Part shown: positions 22,370 to 33,470 of the stretch, in pieces
How positions within the stretch are numbered: position 1 is the stretch's first letter
Layout of the letters: each line of letters starts with the position of its first letter
From: Chloranthus sessilifolius
Taxonomy: Eukaryota; Streptophyta; Magnoliopsida; Chloranthales; Chloranthaceae
Assembly: GCA_021018995.1 (NCBI GenBank)
Contig: CM037592.1
Location: forward strand, 76,635,301 to 76,699,300
Direction: 5' to 3'
DNA: 64,000 bases
The notes under the pieces: model-generated
The model's input: the letters and a program-made list of their open reading frames with translations, nothing else
What the model was told of the DNA's origin: nothing
The model's database searches: none
Made by a program: the position numbers and the translations under genes

Positions 22370-23707
22370 TTACACGTTTTTTTTTGGAGAGTCGGTGTCG
22401 TTTTCACGGTATTTGGCAGCTCTCAAGAGTTGGGGCAAGGATGTCCAGTTACTCACCTGCGAGGCCTGGCCTTTACCTCTTCGGTCGGTAGCGGCATCGG
22501 TAGGCTCTTGCATTTCTTCCCTCAACATATTTACAGAGGGATCCTCCGGGACCTTGTCCTCTACGATTAGGAGGGGCCCAGAGTGGTTGGTGCTGGAGTG
22601 AGGGGTGGATCGGGGAACTTCTTCCTCAAACAAGGAAAAGGCGGCTAAGTCCATTTCAAAGTCTGGGGGGATGATGTAGGGATTGGTGGGGTGGATTGAA
22701 GTAGGCTTATGTGGGGTTACCCTCGTCTCCCCATTCAGATCAATTTTTATTACCCCGGCGCTCACAAAGGTTTCACGGATGTGGGGGCGAGCGTGGGGTT
22801 CTTCTTCCAAGATGATTCCTCTGGCCTTGGCGACTGTTGTGGCTCTCATCTTTTCCTTAGCCTCTCTGACTTCCTTCTCTCTGGGCCTATAGCCTAAGCC
22901 AAATTTAGTTTGTTGCCCCTTGGCCTTGACGGGGTCTCTTCTTCCTTGGAGGCGTGGTCCCAGTCCTTTCCCTTTTTGATGGCCCCATCTGTGGAGCATG
23001 AACACAGCTGCATCCATTCCTCCTCCAGTTTTATCTGGGGTCTTTTCAGTTGGTTCGAGGGTAACACTTGAGAAGTCATACTCAAATCGGTCGATATCGG
23101 CGTCCTCGGCTGTGCGTGGTATGTTCAGTACTTTTAGATTCTCAATGTGCAGAGCGCTCTTCCCCATGTCCTCTCTGCTCTCACCTATGATGGTGATAAT
23201 TTTTCCTTCTGAGATAAATCGGAGCTTTTGGTGTAGAGTAGATGGTATTGCTCCGAGCTTATGTATCCATGGCCGGCCCAATAGCAGATTGAAGGTAGAC
23301 TTGATGTCCATCACTTGAAAGGGGGTGGTGAAGGTTTGTAGTCCGAGGATCAAGTCAAGGTCTACTTCTCCTATGATTTCCCTTCTAGTGTTGTCGAATC
23401 CCCGTGCGCTTGATATGGATGGCCGGAAGGTGTCGGGGTTCGCCCCAATTTTGATTGTCGTCCTTAGCTGGCATACGTTCGGTGTCACCAGTTGTCGTAC
23501 TTCCATTGTTATATTCAAGGGTTTAGAATGGTCATTCCCCTTGATCGGTAGGTCTGCATCTGTGAAAGAGATGGCATTTGGGGCCAACACTTGCCCTATT
23601 ATTTCCCCTACTTCATCTAGAGTTACGTGGGTGGAGACATGTGCATCCTTGAGCGCTCCCATTAGGGCTTGAAAGTGGAGTGGAGACGTGATTAACAAAT
23701 CCCACAC
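22370..23707 (-). pseudogene. Protease region with G-patch, element B
   Basis: An open frame of 445 codons. The retropepsin part is recognised by the segments SSARGFDNTRREIIGEVDLD, QVMDIKSTFNLLLGRPWIHK and GAIPSTLHQKLRFISEGK. The active-site triplet expected just before PNVC (near 23480-23495) is absent in this frame; local indels that cancel out have replaced it with VRQLVT. A G-patch-like stretch (KGKGLGPRLQGRRDPVKAKG, ending FGLGYRP) lies at about 22890-23010. G-patch domains next to proteases occur in several retroelements and may bind RNA. An acidic linker to RT follows. Confidence 0.8.
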
Positions 23708-24084
23708 AGTGATATGTGCGGGTGTTCTCTTGAGCTGTGTCTCCAGTATGTGCTCCCTGTCTATTTTTTCAAAGGGATTTCCTGTGGCCTATTCTTTATT
23801 CTTTTCTTCTCCTCTGACTGCCCCTGATGCTTCCGGCTAGGCAGAAATCTGGCCTGATCGGGTAACGACTTCAACAGCCTCTTCTTGGTTGCACCCGGCA
23901 TTCATGTCCATCTGTTCATAGCTCAATGGTACCTGGCGCGGGTCATAAGCAGGTTTTGGGATGAGAAATGGAGTGCGTGAGGAGTCCGGGGAGGATTGGG
24001 CCGGATATACTGGTTTCTCGGATCCAACCAGGTTAACTGCAATGGGGGGTGGAATGGTAGTGGGGGGAATTAATAGAATTGGAG

Positions 24085-25290
24085 TTATGGGCACCGAGGG
24101 GCTTGTCTTGGTGTGTTAAGGGCATGGTAGGACCGTGGTGATTGGGTGATGAGGGATTGGGTGAGGGTTGCTTGTCCTGGGGTGGAGTTGGGTTGGGGCT
24201 TAAATAGCGAAGGGATGGCGGGAGTGTGACTGGGCTGGAGGGATGGGGAGACATTTAAGGTGTAGTGGGCGCGGGGTGATAGGGATATGAAGGGTTTGTA
24301 TATGGGGAGGTATGATGGGATGGTGATGGGTTTGTGGATGAAGTGGGGTAAATTGGGGACGATGGAGTTATGCATTGAGCGGGATGGTTTGGATATGGCG
24401 GGGTAGTGGGTGGAATGGGGGGATATAAAGGGTTTGTGGCATGGTGGGATGATGAGGGGTTGGTAGATGAAATGGGATAGATTGGGGATGATGGCGTTGT
24501 CCATGGAGCGAGGTAATTTGGGGGCGATGGAGGGGTGTATGGGGTAAATTGGGTGGTGGGATTTGAAGGTGTGTATGGAATGGGGTAACTTGGGGATGGC
24601 GGAGTAATGTATTGGGTGGAGGGACTTGAGGGTGTGTATGGGGTAGGATAATACGGGGATGGCAGAATTGCATATGGAACGGGATGATTTGGGTGTGACG
24701 GAGGGGTGTATGGGGTAAATTGGGCGTGGGGTGGATACGCGTATAATTGCGGTGGGGCTGTACCCATTTGGATTTGATAGGCGGGAGCGGGGGTGGAAAA
24801 ATACTGCCCTAAATCTAAGGGCTCCTTTTGGCAAGCCGGTGTGGGAAAATAATCGGCAAGATACAATGGCTCGATCACCCTAACAAATAGTTCATCTTTG
24901 TTCGACCTGGGGGGTGAAAATTCCTCCTGATTGCTAATATAATCTGAAGGGTCAAACTCTTCTTCTTCTTCCTCTATCCAATGTTTGTTAGGCCTGGGGC
25001 CTCCTGGGTGTGGTGGTAGAGGGGCTTGATGGATATTCTGGTTCTGCCCTTGGGGAAGTGGCGGGGGTATGATCTTTCCCGCCTCTATCAGATCTTGGAC
25101 CGCGTGCTTTAACGAGAAGCACCGGTCCGTAGGGTGACCCGGTCCCTGGTGGAAATTGCAATGCAGATTCTGATCATAATTCCTTGGTATTGGGTGGGGT
25201 GGCGGGCGAGGTTGGAGTAAATTGACCAGGCCTTTCTATAGTAATATCGGCAGTAAGACACTTAAGGATTGCCCCAATGGGGTGAATACT
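24085..25290 (-). pseudogene. Gag C-terminal part of element B: zinc-finger-like motif and Pro-rich tail
   Basis: The - strand at 25119-25160 encodes CNFHQGPGHPTDRC (C-X2-H-X4-H-X4-C), the variant finger typical of Tat Gag, followed by FSLKHAVQDLI. The frame continues into LADYFPTPACQKEP and then a long Pro/Tyr/Ser/Thr-rich segment (24878-24255) made of loosely repeated units of about 20-25 residues containing YTP, PSP or SSP. Overlapping open frames in this stretch are shadows of the biased composition. Frame shifts separate this part from the Gag core. Confidence 0.7.
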
Positions 25291-25490
25291 CGTTCAAAAC
25301 ATGCTTTCATCTGTTCCTAGGTAAATGGGGCTCTTGGTTCGTTGCTTGGCCTTAGTACTTGCTCGAAACGGGTCGGGGGTGGTTGTGTAACCTGGAGTTG
25401 TATCGAGGGGGCGTTGGTATTGGCCTGGGGATAAACAATGTTTTATACCTCTATCCCTGGTCTTCTTTCGATTGTTGGTTCGGCTGCTTT

Positions 25491-26102
25491 TCAAACCCCG
25501 GTGGCCCCATTGGCCACTTTCCTTCCTAACCTGCCCTCTCTAATGGAGTCTTTGCAACGATTGGCATTTCGGACCAGATCAGCAAAACTTGACTGCTGCT
25601 GATATACTAAAAAATCTGCGATGACTAGGAGGGCTTCCTTGGTTATCAATTCAATCTGCTCATCATCGGGAATCCGATGAGTTACCTGAGCAGCTAAGGC
25701 CCTCCACCTCCCCAAGTAAGCACTGAATGTTTCATCATGTCTTTCCTTTAATCGGGCCAAATCTGACTTCCTTGGTTCTATGTCCATGTTATAGACATAT
25801 TGTTCTTGAAATAATCGTGTCAGGTCTTTCCAATTTTTTATCATGGACGGTTCCAGGGATGTGAACCACCTCAGTGCTGGGCCCGTTAAAATCTTCTGGA
25901 ACACTTTGATGAGGAGTTGTTCATCTCTGCCATATTGGCATATATCCCCACAGTAAGATTTTAGGTGGGCGATGGGGTTGCCAGTGCCATTATACTTATC
26001 AAATGATGGCATCTTGAATTTCTGTGGCAGGGGGACATCAGAGAACAGACATAAGTCTGAAAAGTCCGTTGAGTGTAGTTCCATTCCTCCCATCTTCATC
26101 AC
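25491..26102 (-). pseudogene. gag: Gag core of element B
   Basis: Retrotransposon Gag domain: LPQKFKMPSFDKYNGTGNPI, KSYCGDICQYG, FQKILTGPALRWFTSLE, DLTRLFQEQYVYN, LARLKERHDETFSAYLGRWR and QQQSSFADLVRNANRCKD. This is the capsid-like region that assembles the particle. The frame is open for about 200 codons and continues into a shifted 25494-25294 piece. It lies downstream of the Pro-rich N-terminal part and upstream of the zinc-finger-like motif. Confidence 0.88.
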
Positions 26103-26141
26103 CTGCTTCTGTATTCTATCTATCTGTTCTTTCAGCTGCTC

Positions 26142-27824
26142 TCATTCCTTTGAGCCTGCGGTGGGGACCGCTTCCCCCTGATTTGGTCCGACCCTAGGTG
26201 TGATGATGGTGGGCCCGAGAGGGTTAAAACTAGCGACTCCTCCACTATTGCGAATCTCATCCTCCTCGTACTGTTGATCATGGCATTGGTGAGGGGCGAG
26301 TTCTGCTATTTGGACTTGGGCGGTGAGGGGTTGGATGACTTGGTGGGCCCATATGGTTTGTAGGGGATGGGAAGGGATAAATGGATGAGCAATTTGTGGG
26401 TAAGTGATGTGCTGAGCTGGGTGCACGTTCTGGGGGTGATGGGGGTGTGATTGAGGTGGTGGGATGTTGTGGTTTTGAGGAATGGGATGGATTGGATTTC
26501 CCATTGGAGGTGGGATGGGGGCGTAAGGGGTATAGGTGAATGAAGGGTATTGGTGGGGGGTATGGGGTTAGTGAAAGGGCCTTGATGAGCGTGGGCGGAT
26601 GGGCCTTGGGTTTGAGGGATTTGGGTTTGATGGTTTTGGAAGGCTTGAATTGACGGGCCCTGGGCCTGGGTGTGGGGATTAATATGACCTTGGACCAATG
26701 GGCTTTGTTGAGTTTGAGCTACGGGGCCATGAGGGGGCTGGGTTTGGGTCAATGGGCCCTGGGTTTGAGTTTGGTAGGTTTAGGTCCATGGGCCCTGGGG
26801 GGCTTGAACTTGGGCCCATGGGTTTTGAGGGTTTTGGGCCTAGACTTGAGCCTGATTGGTTTGGGTCCATGGGCCTTGAGGATTCTGGGTCTGATGGGCT
26901 TGGGCCCATGGGTTTTAAGGGATTTGGGCTTGGACCTGATGGGCTTGGGCTTGGGCCCATTGGGTTCTGAGGGATCTGGGCCTTGGTCTGATGGGTTTGG
27001 GCTTGGGCCCATGGGTTTGTAGGATTTTGGGCGGGGCCCATAGATTTGTGTGGGTTTGGGTCTGGAATTGAGGAGGGGGATTTTGGGAGGTATGGACAAT
27101 GGGTGGTTGGGCATGGTTAGGAGGGAATGGAGTATAGAGGTTTTGGGAATTTGGATGCGGGGTTTGAGAGGTAGGGTTGCGAGAAGCAGCCCACAGAGCA
27201 TACATCGTTCTCATGTCCTCCATTGAGGGCATGGATTCAGGTGTGAGATTGGGGGGTGATGGCTCACTTAAGGATGGAGGTGGTTGGGAGAAATTGGGCA
27301 TGACCCGGGTAAATGGGGGGGTGTGTTGGGATGTGGATGGGCCATGTGGTGGGAATGGTATGAGATGGGGTGGATGGGATGTAGGATGTTGGGGGCATGG
27401 GTGATGAGAGGGATGGAACGTGGGAAGTAGGCGGGGGATGGGACTCCCTAGGGGGTCTTTGGAAGTATGGGGATGCGGTAAGGGTGTTTGGATGGGAGAT
27501 GGGGATGTAAGGATCGGTTGGGAAATGAGGGGTTTCAGTAGGGGATGAAAAAGGGGTATGTTGGGAGAATGTGAGGGAAGGGGATGAGGTGGAGGTGAAC
27601 ACGGGCGCCTCGAATGGGCCCGTGATATCAAACCTGGTTTGGGTGAAGGTGTTGGAGATCGGGTCTTCTCCTATATGGGAATGGGAAGGGGATGACGGTG
27701 GGGATGTATCGGCTCTTGACATGATCCGCTGACGAGTGTTGTACCGATGTCGCGGGTAAGGGCCAAATACCTTCCTGGTTCTTCTCCTATGGGCCGGGTT
27801 TGAGGTCGCCGTAGTGATGGCCAC
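26142..27824 (-). pseudogene. Pro-rich N-terminal Gag extension of element B
   Basis: The probable Gag start is the methionine at 27824 (MAITTATSNPAHRRRTRKVF), with an Arg-rich beginning. The rest is dominated by Pro, Ser, Thr and His in all frames, with a minisatellite at 26690-27050. Frames shift several times (27824-27264, 27631-26915, 26504-26142). The segment SEPSPPNLTPESMPSMEDMR followed by TMYALWAASRN (about 27160-27250) looks non-repetitive and coding. Function unknown beyond belonging to Gag. Confidence 0.6.
26690..27050 (-). repeat. Minisatellite with GGGCCCATGGG units
   Basis: About ten degenerate units on the + strand containing GGCTTGGGCCCATGGG and GGTTTTGGG or GGATTTGGG. The - strand reads as PMGPSPS or AHGPKP-like repeats depending on frame. 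Long open frames on both strands here come from the repeat lacking stop codons and are not separate genes. Confidence 0.75.
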
Positions 27825-29336
27825 ACCAAGGTATATTTTTTATTGTTTTTTTTGGGTTTTGGAAAATGATGATGATTTGATTTTTCTTTTGTTTTTGAAA
27901 ATGATTTTTTTGTTGTTATTTTTTATTTTTGACTTTGATTGATTTTTTTTAAAGGTGGATTTTTTTTTAAGATGAGGATTTTCTTTCTCTCTTTTTTTTC
28001 AAATAGCAATTAACTCCCCTCTACTTAGATGAATGATGACCTAGTGCCCAGTGTCAACTCCCATTTCGGGTGATATATGCGCTTTTAGTAGGTCCCACGG
28101 CAGGATCCGACACACTTCGGAAGAAGCGAAAGGGAACCCTTTCGTTCTATTGAAGGTGAGGGAATCCACGCGAATGACCCGATCCCCCGGAGCAAATCAA
28201 TAAGAAGTCGCCTTCTTTTGACTGGGCGGGGGCATATTGGGTGTTAGAGAATGTGGGAGGCTACCGCGGACACTAATACCGCTAATCGGGTAATTGGGGT
28301 GGTGGATTGGTCCTCAGGTCGGGTTGCTGCAGCCCAGTATATACTGGGCGTATATATTATGCACGCCCGACCAAAAAAATATAGATTTGGCTGGGCGTAT
28401 ATATTATATACGCCTGGCTTAAATCTGGGGATTTTGGCTGGGCGTATATATTATATACGCCTGTGTAAATCTGGGGCTTTTTTGCTGGGCGTATATATTA
28501 TATACGCCGGGCAAAAGGTTCTGTCAATTATATTTTGACAGTGGACAGCAAGCCCGAATGTGGGTCTTTGAACTGGTTTCTTGGGAGAAATGCTCCCGGG
28601 GACTGCTGTGTATGTTATCGGGTCCCTCCTTTCCGTTTCCTAGGGATACACGGCTGAATTTTGGGTTTTCTATGCTCTCACCAATGCGGGTTTTACGGCT
28701 TGATTGGAATTGGCAACCCAACCGATATACCTCCGGCGCAAGCGCCTTCTCAGGTACTGGAAGGGGTGGTTCTTTTCAGGATCATCACCACTAGGGCTGC
28801 CGCCTTACTGGGAACCGGGTAAATTGTATCTGTGCCTAAACCCCCCGAAAACTACCCAAAAATGCAAAAATAAATTCAATTATGTCCCCATACTGTTGGT
28901 TCCTTTTTAATTACAAACTTTTATAGGGGAGTGAAATTAATGTCCAAGATCGGGTCGGGGATGACAAGCCCGTGCCGCCTCAACGGGCCGGCGTTCAATG
29001 GTGAAATATGATGACCGAAGTAAAAGTCGCCAAGTAGGCACCAAATGACTAAGGCTCGTAAATGACCGAAATTTAAATGACGTGAAAATAAATGCGAGCG
29101 GGCCCGCCAAACGGCTAAGGCGGCTTAAATGACAAGAATTGTAAAAACGGGAATTTAGAGGCACACGTAGGCCCGCTAATCGGCTAAGGAACTTAAAGGA
29201 CTGAATCGTAGGGGTGAGTACGTTAGTTAAAAAACACCAAAAATATAGAAAAAACAGCAAAAAATAAGAAGAAAAAAACAGCAATGGTTAGTAACAAAAA
29301 AGAAAGGCCAACAAGAGGGGAAGCGCTAGGGTGATT
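27825..29336 (-). other. Leader between PBS and gag, element B
   Basis: About 1.5 kb of untranslated sequence in sense orientation. It holds poly-T/poly-A-like tracts next to the gag start (27840-28000), the palindrome array (28346-28509), and mixed sequence to the PBS (28510-29336). No gene is supported; small frames at 28251-28538 and 28937-29284 are not convincing. Confidence 0.6.
28346..28509 (-). repeat. Tandem array of 47-base units each with a palindrome
   Basis: Palindromes with arms GGCGTATATA and TATATACGCC sit at 28346-28368, 28393-28415, 28440-28461 and 28487-28509. The last three are exactly 47 bases apart, and the spacer contains a TAAATCTGGGG segment that also occurs beside the LTR palindromes near 14628-14640. 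The same element type is therefore present in both U3 and the internal leader. Confidence 0.88.
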
Positions 29337-29354
29337 TCCCCAGCGGAGTCGCCA
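29337..29354 (-). promoter_or_regulatory. Primer-binding site, element B
   Basis: In sense orientation TGGCGACTCCGCTGGGG starts two bases after the LTR end. This is the type of PBS described for Tat/Ogre elements and attributed to tRNA-Arg (from memory, not checked). Confidence 0.75.
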
Positions 29355-29356
29355 TT

Positions 29357-30946
29357 TGTGCGACCGTGGATCCTCTCGAACCCTTCACGACGATGCACTC
29401 GCTTTCAACCAAAATGTAGAGTTGCCACCCGGAGCTTTTGGTGACCCGGGAAACCTTCAAATCGATATTTTAAGCACCGAAGTGCTAAATATGACTCTGA
29501 TTTACCGGTACTTGCCAAAGGCTCTAGGGTAGGGGCTTCGGTTATCGATCGGGAAGGGTTTAGGCACCCGATCAACCCGCACGTAGCGGTCTCTATCTAT
29601 GGCCAAAATAAAAATAAAAAGGGCGGAGTTTCCCCTTGCCCGAGGGCAATACGGTCCTATCAAGCTTTGAGCCAAACCGAAATTTCGACGGCGTAACGGC
29701 TTGAATCCTTGGACGGAGGAGACACCAAGAAGGTACAGGAAGAGAGGGGTGAGCCAGAGCTCACGGGCCCTTGTTGCACCGTGGAAGATCTTCGCTTTGG
29801 CGTGCTTCCGATGGCTTGAATGGTATGGAAATGGACTCTAATACAAAGATTTGATAGGTAGGGGGTGTAGAGTGAAGCTAGGGAATAGGTTTTGGCTAAA
29901 AGAAGGTGATCTCATGGTTGAAATGGAGTGGAATAGGTGATCTAAGCTTGCTGGAATTTTGGAAAATAAATGGCATTTTCTCTCACTAGGACTTTCTCTC
30001 TCTTAAGCTCTCTAATCAACCAAATTTTCAACCAAAACTTCAACCCCTTGGGAAGAAGGGGACCTCTCTATTTATAGAGAAGGGATGGGTTAGGGGATTG
30101 CTTAAAGGCTAACTGGTTTATTAATTAGGTAATCCCCCATCTAAGGGTTTTTGGGTTTTCAAGGTCCTAGGGTTTTGGGAAACTGGTTTCAATGGCGGAT
30201 GATGGGCTGAGACCATGGGTGACTTAAGGGTTGCCAATAAGCTCAAAGGGGGTGCAACCAACCTTAACACACCCACCTCAACCAAGAGGATGGTCAAAGG
30301 GTCAAACTAGATGGAGGAAATTCGAGCTACTGATGACAGTTACTATAGCTAAGTTGGGCGTATATATTATATACGCCCAGTTTAGGAACAGTAAACCTCA
30401 TCAAAAACAGGGGAGCCTTGGGAAGATGAAGCCTGTGGTGGGACCCACCTATACTGGACGTATTATATATCTTGAACAAATTTTCAAAATAGACAGTATA
30501 TATAATATATGCTGACTAACTGGGCTAAATTAGTCAAGCGTATGTAATATCCACGCCAGAGCAAAATTTTTATGATTTTATGTGAAACTTCAATCGGCCA
30601 TAACTTCTGAACCGTAGCTCCAAATTGGGTGATATTTGGCTTGTTGGAAAGCTGGAGAAGTCCGCTTTCCAATGGTATATGGCCCATCCTTGATAGTGGT
30701 CTGTATGAAATTCTGTAGCTCTCATCCCATCGACTCCTCAGAAGGGTTTTAGTTAGGTCTGGGAAGGGATTCTAGGGTTTAGGGGTGACTTCTAAGGGTT
30801 GGGGGAATGGTTCTAAAGGGTTTGGGTAGATTCTTAAGGGTTCTGGGTAGATTCCTAAGGGTTCATGAGTGCCATCGGAAGCACAGGTGTACATCTCTCC
30901 CAAAGTACAGATTGATCGAGCCTTGGGCCGAATTTGGGTGTCTACA
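29357..30946 (-). repeat. 5' LTR of element B
   Basis: Partner of 13458-15061. It keeps one perfect palindrome (30356-30378), while the following ones (about 30457, 30490 and 30537) are more degenerate than in the left LTR. The - strand TATA box is near 30070. It ends at 30946, where element A resumes. Confidence 0.95.
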
Positions 30947-30983
30947 GCTTTGCTAGGAGACTAGCAAAGATTAGGTTTGGGGA
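30947..30983 (+). promoter_or_regulatory. Pre-PPT hairpin and polypurine tract, element A
   Basis: CTTTGCT ... AGCAAAG (30948-30969) forms a seven-base-pair stem, followed by GATTAGGTTTGGGGA, the PPT, and then the LTR at 30984. Identically placed hairpins occur in C (40027-40048) and F (58041-58062). Element B was inserted exactly at the 5' edge of this stem. Confidence 0.8.
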
Positions 30984-33470
30984 TGTGTTAAGACCTGAAA
31001 AGTACCACTTTTCACCACTTAACTTAATCTCTGTTAGACCCTCAGTCATTTAAAAAATGTGTGTTAAGCCCATTTTGTAGGTAATGAGCAGCAGCTGCAG
31101 ATAAGGCCCTAACCCTGCTAAGAAGCCTACTTTTGCACCAGAACACCAAGCAACTGTTAACCCATTCACAGAGGAAAGAAAAACCAAGGTAGGACACACT
31201 TGGATGTACACATTGAATGCCCAAGTAGGCCCCAGAAGTTCCTCAGAAGAAAGGAAGTTGAACCCAGACAGAGAACTTGACTGCAGCATAGGCAAAGCAC
31301 AACAGCAAGTCAAGAAGTGAGCCTCTCGCAGATGTCGCAGGGTTCAATTGATTCAGAGAAAAATGCTTTGCGCAGTTGTCACTGGTTTCTCAAGGCAACA
31401 CACCAACTGCTCATGCTATTCTCGTGCATATTAATGATAGAAGGGCTCAAGAAGTAGACTTCGCGTAGTTCTCGTGAGGCTTAATTGAAAGCGCTCGCGC
31501 AGTCTCGTGCAGCTCAAGTGAGGAGCATTTAATCCTCCCGTGATCCGCTGAGGAGAGAGAGCTCCAAGCACTTCGGGGTGTAGCTGTCGCACAGTGGCCG
31601 CAGGATGCAGATCTCTAGGGAACTGCTCACGCAATCCAGAGGCCTATGCACAGTGCTTCTTCATGGGGATCCCTGCAAGATTCACTAAAGAATGAACTAC
31701 GCGTGCAATTCTCGCGCCATTCAAATGGAAAGCGCAATCCCGCGATGACCAAACTATCTATTCCGCGATTGCAAGAGCTCCAAGTCAATTCAATCCCACG
31801 ATGACAACTCTATCACGCGATAAGACCTGGAAATCCTAACTACCTAGCGAGGCTCGGGATCTTAACTTTCTCCCACTTCTGTAGGGGCAGTCTGGGAACT
31901 TCCAGCAACTAGGGCACACACTCTAATGCTCCAATCTCCATGCACGTGCCCTGAGGCATCTAAGAAACAGAAATGGGCTATATTTGCATCTTTAAAATTA
32001 GGGTTTTCCTAACCCTAATGCTCCCATAGCCGACTACTATATAAGCTTAAGCTTAATTTAGGTTTATGAGAGTTGATCTTTTTGAATCGACTGTAGAGTT
32101 CCAGTAGGCTAAGGTTAGGATTTAGGCAGCTTCTTTTTCCTTTTTCTTCTCTCCATAGCCCAGCACTGCTGGCTATGCCTTTGTATGTTTATTTGGAATA
32201 GTTTTAATGAAGTTTTGTAATAGGATGTTATACGTGTATGGAATTGATGTTTGAGAGTTGTTCTGTACAAGGCTATTGCCTGGAAATCCTCCATTACTAA
32301 GTTGTATTGTAAGCAATGGAGGATTGTTTTTAAGGATTATTTAGATCCAAGTGACCTGTGTGTCCAGGCTAGGCACATTGCAGGCCTATGCCCCACCACA
32401 GGATCCACTAAGTCTGAATCCCCATGGGAGCTTGAGCTGGTAGCCTTGTGAACATAGTGGTGGCAGCAATCTACTTGTTTTGTCTCAGACCTCTGTAAGG
32501 AGGATAGCCTATGTGGATAGTCTGTGACCATTTGAGTGGACAGGTTATAGCCCTAGGGTGAGGCTAATCCACAGATCTAAGACAAATTCTTCTTCTCTGT
32601 ACTTGTGCTGGTAGACCTATGAGAGATTGTGCAGAGACGGACTGCCCTGTATTTGTATAGACCCACCATCAGATGGCAGATCTGATCTAGCTGTAGAGAT
32701 TGTAGGCTTGTGACTGGATCACTGTTGTCTCTCTAAAGCAGTGAACAGCTAGATCTAAAGCTAGTACTCAAACTCTTGTTGGTCCTGTGTGTCCAGGCTA
32801 GTGCACATTGTAGGCCTATGCCCCACACACAGAACTTTAGAGGTTGAGGTTCCTATGGATTCTTGAGCTGGTAGGCTGGATGAAGTAGTTTCTACAATGA
32901 TAAACATGTTCTGACCCATCTATGGACTGTGGTTCCCCTATTGGATAGTCGATGACCATTTGAGTGGACAAGTTATAGCCATAAGGGATTGGATCATGGC
33001 ACAGGGGTGAGTTGGATCCTTTCTCCTCTTTGGTGATAATGTAGCCATTGGACAGGACTTCTATAGCAGCAGATCTGAGTTTGAGATATAAAACCCATTA
33101 GATTTGTACCCAATAGCTTACTTCTCACCCTTTTTATATTTATTTTCTCTCACTCCATCATTCTTCTCAACCATTTCTGTAGTTTAGGCATTAGGTTACC
33201 ATAGGATTTAAATAATAGGGACCTTAAATCCCCTTCCATTTAGGATTGCCAGATCTGTAGTCAGATCTGGAGGGCCTACTAAAGATGGGTCCCTTAGAGC
33301 TTTAGACCATTTGTCCTGTGGGACAAACTCAAAACTTGCTACAAAGGACCCTATATCTTGTAGGTCTAGGCTATTTTAGTTGTGTTGAATCCACCCTCTA
33401 TCTTTCTTTGATTTTTATTTTTTTGCTCTTATCATATCACAATAAATCAGTACACTAGAAGTCAACAACA
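30984..33470 (+). repeat. 3' LTR of element A
   Basis: Full LTR of about 2.49 kb, starting TGTGTTAAGACC and ending AACAACA. U3 (about 31310-31860) has many CpG-containing motifs such as CTCGCGCAGTCTCGTGCAG; the TATA box is at 32038-32045; the leader motifs are near 32517 and 32942. It ends directly against D's LTR fragment. The open frame at 32251-32451 is in the leader, is shared with the 5' LTR in altered form, and is not treated as a gene. Confidence 0.95.

Larger units (their letters stand above)
13458..30946 (-). mobile_element. Element B: Tat/Ogre-like Ty3/gypsy retrotransposon nested in A
   Basis: Full-length nested insertion on the - strand with two LTRs (13458-15061 and 29357-30946) about 4-5% different by eye, TG...CA ends in sense orientation, PBS next to the right LTR and PPT next to the left one. 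Flanking five-base duplications read GCCTT on the left and GCTTT on the right, one mismatch apart. Internal order on the - strand: leader, Pro-rich gag, protease with G-patch, RT, RNase H, second RNase H remnant, integrase, long 3' region. The second RNase H and the very large size point to the Tat lineage. Confidence 0.93.
1..33470 (+). mobile_element. Element A: Athila-type Ty3/gypsy retrotransposon, interrupted by element B
   Basis: The two ends are the same LTR: base 1 onward aligns with 31610 onward. Between them lie a tRNA-Asp-like PBS, gag with a zinc knuckle, a DLGA-type protease, RT, RNase H, integrase, an extra ORF after integrase, and a pre-PPT hairpin with PPT. The order PR-RT-RNH-INT and the DLGA protease motif are typical of Athila. 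Positions 13458-30946 are a separate nested insertion. Roughly the first 630 bases of the 5' LTR lie outside the window. All coding parts carry stops or frameshifts, so this is a dead copy. Confidence 0.93.

Noticed and set aside
26672..27022. Long + strand open frames opposite B's Gag
   Set aside because: They read through a minisatellite that lacks stops on both strands, and the - strand context is Gag.
28346..28509. CRISPR-like reading of the 47-base repeat array
   Set aside because: Units are tandem and the 'spacers' are themselves near-identical. It lies in the leader of a plant retrotransposon and no cas genes are present.
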